Assembly: GCA_016125285.1 (NCBI GenBank)
Contig: WGMA01000006.1
Span: 1-64,000 of the forward strand
Length of the DNA stretch: 64,000 nt
Reading direction: 5' to 3'
From: Phycisphaera sp.
Lineage (GTDB): Bacteria; Planctomycetota; Phycisphaerae; Phycisphaerales; Zrk34
This document shows positions 42,459 through 51,157 of the stretch, one piece after another (the first letter of the stretch is position 1; each line of letters opens with the position of its first letter). The position numbers were made by a program, and so were the translations under genes. Under the pieces are notes generated by a model, which searched no databases, had not been told where the DNA came from, and saw nothing but the letters and a program-made list of their open reading frames with translations.

Positions 42459-44153
42459 ATGGGAATGACGACCTACATGCTGGCTTCGAGTGACGGCTCA
42501 TCGCTGCTGGCGCTGATGGTGCTGCTGCCGATCATCGCGGGTCTCGCGCCGGTGCTGGCGCCGATGATCGTGTCGGCGCTCGGCCTGAAGGTGTCGGTTC
42601 CCCGCGGCGGCGCGGTCCGCAGCATCGCGTTCTGGTCCAGCGTCGCGACGTTCGTGCTGAGCCTGCTGGTGATGGCCGGCTTCAACTGGGACCACCCCGA
42701 CCAGCTGTTCGCGGTGTACAGCGTGCCGTGGATCGGCGCGCTGGGCATCCACTTCAGCCTCGGCATCGACTCGATCTCGCTGTGGCTGATCCTGCTGACG
42801 ACGCTGCTGACGCCGGTGACGATCCTCGGCACGTGGAACGACGCGAAGTTCCGCACGGTCGAGTTCTACCTCTGGCTGCTCGTGCTCGAGGGCGCGCTGA
42901 TCGGCGTGTTCGCCGCACGCGACCTGGTGCTGTTCTACGTGTTCTTCGAGCTGACGCTCGTGCCGCTGTTCTTCCTGATCGGCATCTTCGGCTCCACGCG
43001 TCGGCGTTACGCGGCGGTCAAGTTCTTCCTGTTCACGCTGGTCGGTTCGGTGTTCACCTTCGCCGGTGTGCTGTACGCGGCCTGGTTCGCGGCGCAGTCG
43101 ACCGGCGTGTGGTCCTTCGACATCAACCACATCGTCACCGAGGGCGCGAAGATGCCCGCCGCGACGCAGGGCTGGGTGCTGCTGGCGATGATGTGCGGCT
43201 TCGCGGTGAAGGTGCCGCTGTTCCCCGTCCACACGTGGCTGCCGCTGGCGCACACCGAGGCGCCGACCGCGGGTTCCGCGATCCTCGCCGGCGTGCTGCT
43301 GAAGCTCGGCACGTACGGGCTGCTGCGGTTCGTCGTCCCGCTCGTGCCGACCGCCGCGATCGACTACGCCCCGGTGATCGGCGTGCTGTGCGTGATCGGC
43401 ATCCTGTACACGGCGTTGATCTGCTGGAACCAGCGCGACGTCAAGAAGCTCGTCGCCTACTCGTCGGTCAGCCACATGGGCTTCTGCGTGCTGGGCATGT
43501 TCGCGCTCAACGCCGAGGGCGTGGGCGGGTCGGTGATGTACATGATCAACCACGGCCTGTCGACCGGCGCGTTGTTCCTCTGCATCGGCATGATCTACAA
43601 CCGCTACCACACGCGCCAGATGGCGGACATCGGCGGCCTCGGCCGACGCATGCCCATCTGGGGCTTCTTCATGGTGTTCTTCTGCATGGCGTCCGTCGGG
43701 CTGCCCGGGCTTAACGGGTTCGTCGGCGAGTTCCTCACGCTGCTCGGCGCGTTCGTCGGCAAGGGCGTGTACGGCACGCGGTACATCGCCCTCTGGGCGG
43801 CGCTCGGGCTGATCCTCGGCGCGATCTACATCCTGTACATGGTCGGCAAGGTTGTCATCGGCCCGCTGCGTGAACCGGCCGACGCCCACGACGTGTCCGA
43901 TCTGAACTGGCGCGAGATCACGGCGCTGACGCCGCTGGCGGTGGCCTGTCTGGTGCTGGGCCTGTATCCGGCGCCGGTGCTCAACAGCATCGAGGCGCCG
44001 ATCGACAACACGCTGGCGCCGACGAAGCTGGTGCTCGCCGAGCGGAAGCACGCCAAGCCGCACGCCCCGAAGGTGGCGATGCGGGACGAGGCCGGGGCGG
44101 TCGCCGCCGACGACCGTATCGATAGCGTGACGCTCACGGAGGTGTCGCAGTGA
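42459..44153 (+). CDS. nuoM: NADH-quinone oxidoreductase subunit M
   Basis: 564 residues from ATG 42459; a GTG at 42447 overlapping the nuoL stop is an alternative, as is an ATG at 42465. The core motifs are FYVFFELTLVPLFFLIGIFG (conserved Glu), PLFPVHTWLPLAHTEAPTAGSAILAGVLLKLGTYG (two Lys and His-containing channel block) and LVAYSSVSHMGF. NuoM is one of the three antiporter-like proton pumps of complex I. A 60-residue charged tail lies after the last helix (KHAKPHAPKVAMRDEAG). Confidence 0.96.
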   Translation: MGMTTYMLASSDGSSLLALMVLLPIIAGLAPVLAPMIVSALGLKVSVPRGGAVRSIAFWSSVATFVLSLLVMAGFNWDHPDQLFAVYSVPWIGALGIHFSLGIDSISLWLILLTTLLTPVTILGTWNDAKFRTVEFYLWLLVLEGALIGVFAARDLVLFYVFFELTLVPLFFLIGIFGSTRRRYAAVKFFLFTLVGSVFTFAGVLYAAWFAAQSTGVWSFDINHIVTEGAKMPAATQGWVLLAMMCGFAVKVPLFPVHTWLPLAHTEAPTAGSAILAGVLLKLGTYGLLRFVVPLVPTAAIDYAPVIGVLCVIGILYTALICWNQRDVKKLVAYSSVSHMGFCVLGMFALNAEGVGGSVMYMINHGLSTGALFLCIGMIYNRYHTRQMADIGGLGRRMPIWGFFMVFFCMASVGLPGLNGFVGEFLTLLGAFVGKGVYGTRYIALWAALGLILGAIYILYMVGKVVIGPLREPADAHDVSDLNWREITALTPLAVACLVLGLYPAPVLNSIEAPIDNTLAPTKLVLAERKHAKPHAPKVAMRDEAGAVAADDRIDSVTLTEVSQ

Positions 44154-45784
44154 CCGCGATGGCTGAGAAAATCCAACACCTCACGCCCGAGCTGCTGCTG
44201 GTGGTCGCGGCGTTCGTGGTGATGCTGCTGGGCCTGGCGCGTGAGGCGTCGCTCCGCCGCGCCACGTTCTGGATCAGCCTGCTGGCGCTGATCGGCGCGG
44301 CCGTGCTGTCGTGGGGGCAGGCGGGCGTCATCGATCCGATGGCGCACTTCATGAAGATGTCGATCGCCGCGATCGGCGCGATCCTGCTGATGGTCGTCGC
44401 GGAGGTGCCCGACGAGGTCGGCCTCGAGCCGGGCGACGACGAGAAGTCGTTCGACCCGGCCAACACGTCACGCGGCGAGTTCTACGGTTTCTTCCTGCTG
44501 TCGCTGGTCGGCGCGATGCTGTGCGCCGGGGCCGACGATCTGATCTGGCTGTTCCTCGCGCTCGAGCTGACGAGCCTGCCGACTTACATCATGGTGGCCA
44601 CGAGCCGCCAGGACATCCGCGCGTCGGAGGCGGCGGTGAAGTACTTCTTCCTCGGCGCGTTCGCCGCGGCGGTGTTCCTCTACGGGTTCGCGCTGATCTA
44701 CGGCGCGACCGGCACGACGATGCTGCCGGAGATCGCCAAGGTGTTCGCGTCCGGACCGCTGAACAACCTCGCGGTGGCGGGCGTGCTGATCACGGTGGTG
44801 GGCATCTGCTTCAAGATCGCGGCGGTGCCGATGCACTTCTACGCCGCGGACGTCTACCAGGGCGCCGCGTCGCCGGTGACCGCGTTCCTCGCGTTCGTGC
44901 CGAAGGCCGCGGGCATGATGGCGCTGATCCTCGTGCTCGGCGCGGTGGGCTGGCCGCTGGTGAACCAGAGCCAGGCGCTGGTCGCGCTGCTGTGCGTCAT
45001 CGCGGTCGCGACGATGTTCGTCGGGAACCTGCTCGCCCTCGTGCAGAACAACATCAAGCGGCTGCTCGCCTACTCGTCGGTCGCGCACAGCGGTTACATG
45101 CTCGTCGGCCTGATCGCCGGGCCGGGCGACGCCAGCCGCAGCAGCTGGCTGACCAACGGCGTCGCCGCCGTGCTGTTCTACGTCGTCGCCTACGGCATCA
45201 TGAACGTCGCGGCGTTCGCGGTGGTCGGCCTGATGAAGCGGGGCGGCGAAGAGGTCGAGTCGATCGACGACATCCGCGGCCTGGCGTATCGGCGTCCGGG
45301 CCTCGCGGCCGTGCTCGCCATCGCGATGCTCAGCCTCGCGGGCATCCCGCCGCTCGTCGGATTCTGGGGCAAGGTCTATCTCTTCGGCTCGGCGATCAGC
45401 GCCGGGTACATCCTGCTCGCCGTCCTCGCCGTGCTGAACTCCGCCATCGGCGCGTACTACTATCTGCGTGTCGTCGCGCTGAGCTTCCTCTACGAGCCCG
45501 TCGACGCCGCGGATCAGGCGGAGATCTCCAGGCGTCCGGCGCGGACGCGCGGCGGGTTGATCGCCGCGGTGTGGGTCGTGCTGATCTCCGTCGTCGCCGG
45601 TCCGCTGGTCGACAGCGCCAAGCGCGCCGCCGGGCAGTTCGTCGACAAGCCCGAGACACCCGCCGCCGCCGTCAAGCCCGCCGAAACCACCCCAACGACT
45701 CCGCCCGCATCGCTCGAAGCCGACGCGCCGGTCACGCTGGATCACCGCGAATCCGTCACCGAGCCGCACACGCCGCGCTCCTGA
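44150..45784 (+). CDS. nuoN: NADH-quinone oxidoreductase subunit N
   Basis: 544 residues from a GTG at 44150, four bases before the nuoM stop (GTGA overlap), with GGAGG seven bases before it. Core motifs are WLFLALELTSLPTYIMVA (conserved Glu), FKIAAVPMHFYAADVYQGAASPVTAFLAFVPKAAG (channel Lys) and LLAYSSVAHSGYM. It is the third antiporter-like pump. The tail is Pro/Thr/Ala-rich. No nuoA-I genes are near, so the peripheral arm and the NuoAH parts must be encoded elsewhere. Confidence 0.96.
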   Translation: MTAMAEKIQHLTPELLLVVAAFVVMLLGLAREASLRRATFWISLLALIGAAVLSWGQAGVIDPMAHFMKMSIAAIGAILLMVVAEVPDEVGLEPGDDEKSFDPANTSRGEFYGFFLLSLVGAMLCAGADDLIWLFLALELTSLPTYIMVATSRQDIRASEAAVKYFFLGAFAAAVFLYGFALIYGATGTTMLPEIAKVFASGPLNNLAVAGVLITVVGICFKIAAVPMHFYAADVYQGAASPVTAFLAFVPKAAGMMALILVLGAVGWPLVNQSQALVALLCVIAVATMFVGNLLALVQNNIKRLLAYSSVAHSGYMLVGLIAGPGDASRSSWLTNGVAAVLFYVVAYGIMNVAAFAVVGLMKRGGEEVESIDDIRGLAYRRPGLAAVLAIAMLSLAGIPPLVGFWGKVYLFGSAISAGYILLAVLAVLNSAIGAYYYLRVVALSFLYEPVDAADQAEISRRPARTRGGLIAAVWVVLISVVAGPLVDSAKRAAGQFVDKPETPAAAVKPAETTPTTPPASLEADAPVTLDHRESVTEPHTPRS

Positions 45785-45845
45785 CAAACCCGATGTGTCG
45801 ATCAGCCGTTCAGACACCGCTCACAACCGTAACGGAGGCGTGACC

Positions 45846-46271
45846 TTGGCCGCGAGTCGCATCCTTGTCGCAGTATCCACGCCGTGGGCGAGCGAAAAGC
45901 TCTTTGTCACCGTGCGCGATCTCGCCGACCGGCTCGACTCCTCGGTCGTCGTCGCCCACGTCGCCCGGCCCACCGAGCAGGACGACACCGCCGAGGACAC
46001 CAAGCAGCGCGGCGAGCAGACCCTCTCCGCGCTCACCACACGCCTCAACGAAGTGAACATCCCCGCCGAGGGCCTGCTGCTCTACGGCGACGACGTGTCC
46101 AAGGCCGTGCTCAACGCCGCCGAAGCCCAGCACGCCACGCTCATCGTGCTCGGCCTGTCCGGCAAGGGACCGATGGCCCGCCTCCTCGGCGGCGACGTCC
46201 CCCTCCAGATCGTCAAGCGATCCACCGTCCCCGTTCTCGCCTTCCCGCCCGACTGGTCCGGCACCATCTGA
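45846..46271 (+). CDS. universal stress protein (UspA family)
   Basis: 141 residues from a TTG at 45846, chosen because GGAGG lies 7 nt before it; the ATG at 45795 would need an unfit N-terminus. It has the Usp fold pattern: ILVAVSTPWASEK, VVVAHVARP, and the nucleotide-binding motif GLSGKGPMARLLGGDVPLQIVKR, in which the GX2GX9G spacing is kept and an Asp takes the Ser/Thr position. VPVLAFPP ends the last strand. It probably binds ATP or AMP in stress. It follows nuoN by about 60 nt on the same strand. Confidence 0.85.
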   Translation: MAASRILVAVSTPWASEKLFVTVRDLADRLDSSVVVAHVARPTEQDDTAEDTKQRGEQTLSALTTRLNEVNIPAEGLLLYGDDVSKAVLNAAEAQHATLIVLGLSGKGPMARLLGGDVPLQIVKRSTVPVLAFPPDWSGTI

Positions 46272-46389
46272 TCTCGGATTTCGGATTGCCGATTTCGGAT
46301 GTGATTTGTGCCAAGCCCACCTCTGCGAGCGTAGCGAGACGGGGTGGGATTCTTCAATCCGAAATCCCAAATCCCAAATCCGAAATCTC
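46272..46389. repeat. inverted repeat between convergent usp and lpxB, reaching into lpxB
   Basis: Left arm 46272-46300 (GGATTTCGGATTGCC-type units) and right arm about 46356-46388 (AATCCGAAATCCCAAATCC units) pair imperfectly, with an inner hairpin CCCACC...GGTGGG. It could serve as a bidirectional terminator for the two convergent genes. The right arm codes for the last ten residues of LpxB. It uses the same short-period style as the nuoK/nuoL repeat. Confidence 0.75.
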
Positions 46390-47664
46390 CATGATCGCCT
46401 CCGCCGCCTCCGCGCCCGCGTCGTGGCCCTTGAACTGCTCGCACACCGCCGCCAGCGCCTCGACCTGCGCCCGCCGCGCATCTTCCGACTCGATCAACCG
46501 CGTCATCTCCCGCACGACCGGCTCGGGGTTGTCGCTGGTCAGCGGCATTACCTCCGGCACGATGTGACGCTCGCGCGACCGGCTCGGCCCGCCGCACGCG
46601 ATCAGGTTCGGCAGCGTGTACGTCCGCGTGTCGATCAGCCACCGCCCGATCAGATGCCACTGCCATCCCGGCACGCGGTACATGATCACCATCGGCTTGC
46701 CGTGCCGCGCCACATGCAACGACGCCGTGCCCGACGCGAGCAATACAATGTCTGCCCAGTGGAGCACGGCTTCGGTGTCGCCGGTGATGATTGAGGCGTT
46801 CATGCCGATCGGATCATCTAGGCCGTCAGTAAGAGCAACAACGTCGAGTAGCGGATCCTGACGTTTCTCCCAAGCGAGACGAAGTTGGCGAAGTTCATCA
46901 GACCTTGCTTCGTTGGGTGCGGCCACGAGCACGTTCAACGGTTGCTCGACTTGCAAGATCGTGCTCAGCATGATCGGGAAGTTTTTCTGCAACTCGCCCG
47001 GTCGCGATCCAGGCAGTAGTGCAACGCGAAGTTGATCTTTTCGAAATGCTTGGATTTCGGGTGTAGGGTCCTGCAACGCCTGCACATCCAACGCCTCGTC
47101 AAACACCGGATGCCCGATGAACCGCGCGTTGACGTTGTGCTTGGCGAACCACGCGGGCTCGAACGGCAGGACGCACAGCACGAGGTCCGACCACTTCTGC
47201 AGCCGCCGCACGCGCCAGCTCGCCCAGGCCCAGACCTGCGGGGCGACCATGTGCACGACCTTCGCGCCGCCCGGCACCGCGTCGCAGTCCGAGCCCCACA
47301 TCCGTTTGACCATCTTGCAGATTGCCCAGTTCGCCGCGGGCGAGTCGGTCGGCACGTGCACGCGCACGGGGTGGTCCGCCATCCATCGCTTGAGCCGCCC
47401 GAGCAACTGCTTGTGCGACCACGCCTTGGCGATCGCGCCGCTGAGCATCACCGCATTGTCCGTCGTCCGCTCGATCAGCGTCGCGCCCGCCGCCTCCATC
47501 CGCGCTCCGCCCAGCGCGTAGATCGGCACGTTGGGCGCGCGCCGCCGCAGCTCCGCGATGATCGGCGCCGCGTGCTCATCACCGCTCGGCTCGAACGCCG
47601 TGAACAGGATGCACGGCGGCTGCGTTCCGGGGCGCGTTCCGGGGTTTGTTCCGGGGTCGGACAT
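46354..47664 (-). CDS. lpxB: lipid-A-disaccharide synthase
   Basis: 436 residues. A GT19-type glycosyltransferase that joins UDP-2,3-diacylglucosamine and lipid X into the lipid A disaccharide at the inner membrane. FTAFEPSGDEHAAPII is the N-terminal GEPSGD motif, VAPQVWAWASWRV and PFEPAWFAKHNV and FIGHP are family blocks, LLPGSRPGELQKNFPIM is the nucleotide-sugar motif, and LLASGTASLHVARHGKPMVIMYR is the C-terminal one. Both ends look repeat-derived: residues 4-15 come from a 12-bp unit and the last ten (ISDLGFGISD) from the downstream inverted repeat. Its presence shows a lipopolysaccharide-type outer membrane. Confidence 0.94.
   Translation of the reverse strand: MSDPGTNPGTRPGTQPPCILFTAFEPSGDEHAAPIIAELRRRAPNVPIYALGGARMEAAGATLIERTTDNAVMLSGAIAKAWSHKQLLGRLKRWMADHPVRVHVPTDSPAANWAICKMVKRMWGSDCDAVPGGAKVVHMVAPQVWAWASWRVRRLQKWSDLVLCVLPFEPAWFAKHNVNARFIGHPVFDEALDVQALQDPTPEIQAFRKDQLRVALLPGSRPGELQKNFPIMLSTILQVEQPLNVLVAAPNEARSDELRQLRLAWEKRQDPLLDVVALTDGLDDPIGMNASIITGDTEAVLHWADIVLLASGTASLHVARHGKPMVIMYRVPGWQWHLIGRWLIDTRTYTLPNLIACGGPSRSRERHIVPEVMPLTSDNPEPVVREMTRLIESEDARRAQVEALAAVCEQFKGHDAGAEAAEAIMEISDLGFGISD
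47620..47655 (-). repeat. three 12-bp tandem repeats coding for the LpxB N-terminus
   Basis: Three copies of CCCGGAACRMRC-type units on the minus strand encode PGTNPGTRPGTQ, just after the MSD start. They are in frame and unlike typical LpxB N-termini, so they were probably inserted or expanded. Confidence 0.7.
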
Positions 47665-47717
47665 CCCGCTACTGCACCCGTTTACGTCGCCGCTGTCAAT
47701 CCATGTATCATGCCCGC

Positions 47718-48074
47718 ATGCAACGAACCGAACAGGGCGGCGTGATCATCTCGTGCGACTTCTGCGGCGTCGACTGGGACGCGTACGACGAGTCGATGTC
47801 CAACCCGATGGTCGAGGGCCATCGCGGCTCGGTCATCTGCCTGTCGTGCCTCAAGCAGGCGCTGGAGCACATGGCCCCGGCGGAGTCCGAGTTCATGTGC
47901 ACCTTGTGCGTCAACGAGAAGGTGCCCGCAGGGACCGAACGCTGGTTCCACCCGTCGCCCACGCCGTCGCCGGGCCTCAACGCGCACGCCGTGGTCTGTC
48001 GCGCCTGCATCCGTCAGGCGGCGGGGCGGTTCAACAAGGACAAAGACGTCGATTGGACGTGGGAATACCGGTGA
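47718..48074 (+). CDS. small four-CxxC zinc-finger protein
   Basis: 118 residues from MQRTEQGG; an ATG at 47703 is also possible. Four CxxC pairs occur in ISCDFCG, VICLSCL, FMCTLCV and VVCRACI, enough for two zinc sites, probably a double zinc ribbon or treble-clef. There is an acidic Asp/Asn stretch and no catalytic motif. It is divergent from lpxB, 53 nt apart, so a shared regulatory region is likely. The function is unknown; a DNA-, RNA- or protein-binding role is likeliest. Confidence 0.72.
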   Translation: MQRTEQGGVIISCDFCGVDWDAYDESMSNPMVEGHRGSVICLSCLKQALEHMAPAESEFMCTLCVNEKVPAGTERWFHPSPTPSPGLNAHAVVCRACIRQAAGRFNKDKDVDWTWEYR

Positions 48075-48205
48075 CGGTTCACACGTTTAGCGACGCCCCG
48101 CAGGGGCGTGCTCTCCGGCGCTCTCCGGCGCATACGATCGTCATCACGCACATCACACACCGTGCAGCACGCCCCTGCGGGGCGTCGCTAAACATCAACC
48201 GTCAC
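48071..48205. repeat. palindromic repeat (copy 1) between zinc-finger and hydrolase genes
   Basis: Arms 48071-48112 and 48166-48205 share a core TTTAGCGACGCCCCGCAGGG in inverted orientation, about 40 bp per arm. The centre starts with a duplicated 10-mer (CTCTCCGGCG twice, 48111-48130). Both flanking stop codons lie inside the outermost GTGACGGTT of the arms. A second copy is at 49160-49290. It could terminate both convergent transcripts. Confidence 0.85.
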
Positions 48206-49113
48206 TTCAGCACGCCCGCGTCGTGCAGCAGCGCTTCGATCGCGTCCCAGTGCTTGCGCTGCGATTCGGGAAAGTCGTTGTGTCCGCAGGGGAACGTGAC
48301 GAACGTGGAGCCGTCGATCGCCTCGTGCAGCCGCTTGCCCTGCGAAAACGCGATCACCTCGTCGCGCGTGCCGTGCATGATCAGCACCGGCCCGCCGTAC
48401 GCCTTGAGCGCCGCGGCGTTGTCGAACGGGTCGAGCACCAGCGGCCCCCACACGCCGTACCAGATCATCATCGAGCGGATGCTGTAGAACGGCGAGCGCA
48501 GGATGACCGCCGCGACCTTCCGCTCGGCCGCGACGCCGCACGCCACGCCCGTGCCGACCGATCGGCCGTGCAGCGCGATGCGTTTCGGGTCCACGTCGGG
48601 CCGCTTCGCGAGTTGGTCGTATGCGGCCACCGCGTCGGCGATCAGGCCGTCCTTCGTCGGCTTGCCGCCGCTGCGTCCGTAGCCGCGATACTCGCAGAGC
48701 ATCACGCTGACGCCGCGCTTCTTGTACTCGTAGATCGTGCGTGTCTGATGGTCGATCAGCTCCGCGTTGCCGTGCGTGAACATCACCGCGGGCCCGGGGT
48801 GCTCGGCGCTGACGCCGTTGCCGGGGATGAACCACACCTCGACGCGCCCGCCGCCGTCGATGTCGAGCCACGACCGCTCCAGCCCGGCGATCGTGCCCTC
48901 GGGGTCGGCCATCATGTCGCGGTTCGCCATGCTGCGCGGAAACATGATCCCACGCTGAATGAACAGCCCGACGATCAGCCAGACGACGTACGTCAGCAGG
49001 ATGCAGCGGAGAATGATCACGATCGTGCGCGGGCGTTTGCGTTGACGCTTGGGCTTCGGCGCCGCGGTCTCGGGCGGCGTCATATCGGAGGTGGATAGCG
49101 CGTCGGTATCCAT
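48202..49113 (-). CDS. membrane-anchored alpha/beta hydrolase
   Basis: 303 residues with GAGGTGAT before the ATG. A Lys/Arg-rich N-terminus (PKPKRQRKRPR) precedes one membrane helix (about 31-52), so the enzyme domain faces the periplasm. VMFTHGNAE is the oxyanion strand, GRSVGTGVA the nucleophile elbow (Ser), HGTRDEVI the acid loop and FPCGHNDF the catalytic His, all in order. It matches the BEM46/ABHD13-17-like hydrolases of unknown substrate. It is flanked on both sides by copies of the same palindromic repeat. Confidence 0.86.
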   Translation of the reverse strand: MDTDALSTSDMTPPETAAPKPKRQRKRPRTIVIILRCILLTYVVWLIVGLFIQRGIMFPRSMANRDMMADPEGTIAGLERSWLDIDGGGRVEVWFIPGNGVSAEHPGPAVMFTHGNAELIDHQTRTIYEYKKRGVSVMLCEYRGYGRSGGKPTKDGLIADAVAAYDQLAKRPDVDPKRIALHGRSVGTGVACGVAAERKVAAVILRSPFYSIRSMMIWYGVWGPLVLDPFDNAAALKAYGGPVLIMHGTRDEVIAFSQGKRLHEAIDGSTFVTFPCGHNDFPESQRKHWDAIEALLHDAGVLK

Positions 49114-49159
49114 ATCACCTCATACGTTACGCGACGGTCCAGCGCACAACGCACAACCC

Positions 49160-49290
49160 ATTTAGCGACGCCTCGCAGGGGCGTGCGTCGGGGTGTTCGA
49201 TGTCGCATGCGTACACGGAATGGCGAACACGTGGTCGATATACGTACGCCACACCGGGAAGCACGCCCCTGCGGGGCGTCGCTAAACATC
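49160..49290. repeat. palindromic repeat (copy 2) upstream of the hydrolase gene
   Basis: Arms at 49160-49186 and 49260-49290 share the TTTAGCGACGCC(C/T)CGCAGGGGCG core with copy 1. The 73-bp centre differs completely from that of copy 1. It lies between the divergent/terminating ends of the hydrolase gene start and the ilvD stop. Confidence 0.85.
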
Positions 49291-49311
49291 AGGATACACG
49301 GGAACCGGTGA

Positions 49312-51003
49312 TCAGCTCGTGACCGCGCCCTGGCTGGCGCTGCGGACGGTTTCGGCGTATTTGCGGAGCAGGCCTCGCTTCTCGCGGATTTCGGGCTTCG
49401 TCCACGCGGCGCGTCGCTTCTCCAGTTCGGCGTCGTCGACGTGCAGGGTCAGCTGCTTGGCGTCGCCGTCGATGGTGATCTGGTCGCCGTTGTGCACGAG
49501 GGCGATCGTGCCGCCGACCCACGCCTCGGGGGCGACGTGGCCGACGACCAGGCCGTGCGTGCCGCCGGAGAAGCGGCCGTCGGTGATGAGGCCGACGTCT
49601 TCGCCGAGTCCCTGGCCGACGATCGCGGCGGTGACGGCGAGCATCTCGCGCATGCCGGGTCCGCCGACGGGGCCCTCGCCGCGGATGACGATGACGTCGC
49701 CTTTCTGGATCTTGCGCTGCTGGATCGCCGCGAAGCATTCTTCTTCGCAGTCGTACACCTTGGCCGGGCCGGTGATCTTGTGGCTCTTGAGTCCGGCGAG
49801 CTTCGCGACGGCGCCCTCGGGGGCGAGGTTGCCGCGCATGATCGCGAGGTGGCCCTTCTTGCTCATCGGCTCCTCGAAGGTCTTGACGACGACCTGCTTC
49901 TTGGCGAACACGCTGGGCACGGCGGCGAGGTTGTCGGCGATGGTCTTGCCGGTGACCGTCATGCAGTCGCCGTTGAGCAGGCCCTTGTCGAGCAGCGCCC
50001 GCAGCACGGCGGGGGTGCCGCCGACGCGGTGCAGGTCGAACATGACGTACTTGCCGCCGGGCTTGAGGTCCGCGATGTGCGGCACCTTCTCGCCGAGGCG
50101 GTCGAAGTCGTCGAGCGTCCATTCGACGCCCGCTTCGTTGGCGATCGCCATCAGGTGAAGTACGGCGTTGGTCGACCCGCCGAGCGCGATCACGAGCGTG
50201 ACCGCGTTCTCCAGCGACTCACGCGTGATCAGGTCGTGGATCTTGATGTTCTTCTCGACGAGCTTCACCAGCGCCTTGCCGGCAAGGAACGCCTCGCGCT
50301 CCTTCGACGCGGTGACGGCCGGGTAGCTCGCGGAGTAGGGCAGCGACAGGCCCAGCGCCTCGATCGCGCTGGACATCGTGTTGGCGGTGTACATGCCGCC
50401 GCACGACCCGGCGCCGGGGCACGACGCGCATTCGACCGCGTGCACTTCCTTCTCGTCGATCTTGCCGGCCTGGTACTGACCGACGGCCTCGAAGATCGAC
50501 ACGATGTCGACGTCGTTGCCGTGCGGCCCGATGCCGGGCATGATCGATCCGCCGTAGACGAAGATGCCGGGGATGTTCAGGCGGGCCATGCCCATGACGC
50601 AGCCGGGCATGTTCTTGTCGCAGCCGCCGATGGTGAGCATGGCGTCGTGGTTCATGCCGGCGCCGACGCACTCGATGGAGTCGGCGATGAGCTCTCGCGA
50701 CACGAGCGAGTAGCGCATGCCCTGGTGACCCATCATGATGCCGTCGGTGGCGGTGGGGGCGCCGAAGCGCTGCGGGACGCCGCCGCCGGCGCGGATGCCC
50801 ATGCACGCCTCGTGGACGAGCCGGTCGAGGTGAACGTTGCAGGGGGTGATGTCGGACTGGAGGTTCGCCACGCCGATCATCGGGCGGTTGAAGTCGTCGT
50901 CGTGGAAGCCCACGGCCCGGAGCATGGCGCGGTTGGGGGCGCGGCCGATGCCCTCGGTCGTCATGCGGCTCTTGGCGTTCAACTGATGCAGTTCGTCACT
51001 CAT
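49312..51003 (-). CDS. ilvD: dihydroxy-acid dehydratase
   Basis: 563 residues, normal for IlvD. It dehydrates 2,3-dihydroxy acids in branched-chain amino acid synthesis. Iron-sulfur cysteines are in [16 protein letters not shown] and [14 protein letters not shown], the set of a [2Fe-2S] enzyme. Active-site and Mg-binding regions include [10 protein letters not shown] and [27 protein letters not shown] lies before the ATG. The sequence ([17 protein letters not shown]) is of the true dehydratase type, not the sugar-acid dehydratase type, although it borders a sugar-metabolism cluster on the other strand. Confidence 0.95.
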   Translation of the reverse strand: MSDELHQLNAKSRMTTEGIGRAPNRAMLRAVGFHDDDFNRPMIGVANLQSDITPCNVHLDRLVHEACMGIRAGGGVPQRFGAPTATDGIMMGHQGMRYSLVSRELIADSIECVGAGMNHDAMLTIGGCDKNMPGCVMGMARLNIPGIFVYGGSIMPGIGPHGNDVDIVSIFEAVGQYQAGKIDEKEVHAVECASCPGAGSCGGMYTANTMSSAIEALGLSLPYSASYPAVTASKEREAFLAGKALVKLVEKNIKIHDLITRESLENAVTLVIALGGSTNAVLHLMAIANEAGVEWTLDDFDRLGEKVPHIADLKPGGKYVMFDLHRVGGTPAVLRALLDKGLLNGDCMTVTGKTIADNLAAVPSVFAKKQVVVKTFEEPMSKKGHLAIMRGNLAPEGAVAKLAGLKSHKITGPAKVYDCEEECFAAIQQRKIQKGDVIVIRGEGPVGGPGMREMLAVTAAIVGQGLGEDVGLITDGRFSGGTHGLVVGHVAPEAWVGGTIALVHNGDQITIDGDAKQLTLHVDDAELEKRRAAWTKPEIREKRGLLRKYAETVRSASQGAVTS

Positions 51004-51093
51004 GGCGTGTCTCCGCGTGGTGGTGAGAACTGCAAAAGATAGCGGATTTGACGGAGGGGCTCCACACGGCGGGGGTCCCCGGGGGCGTCCGCG

Positions 51094-51122
51094 TGGACAG
51101 GTCCGCGGTTGTCCTGCATAAT
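51094..51122 (+). promoter_or_regulatory. promoter of the sugar cluster
   Basis: TGGACA at 51094-51099 and CATAAT at 51117-51122 are separated by exactly 17 nt; the leader to the ATG at 51158 is about 29 nt and contains AGGGAAG. Confidence 0.6.
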
Positions 51123-51157
51123 CGTGGGCTCCGAATCGGAACTTTTAGGGAAGCCTT

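Noticed and set aside
49312-51003. Sugar-acid dehydratase in place of IlvD
   Set aside because: The CDKNMPG and [10 protein letters not shown] blocks and the cysteine set are those of true dihydroxy-acid dehydratases.
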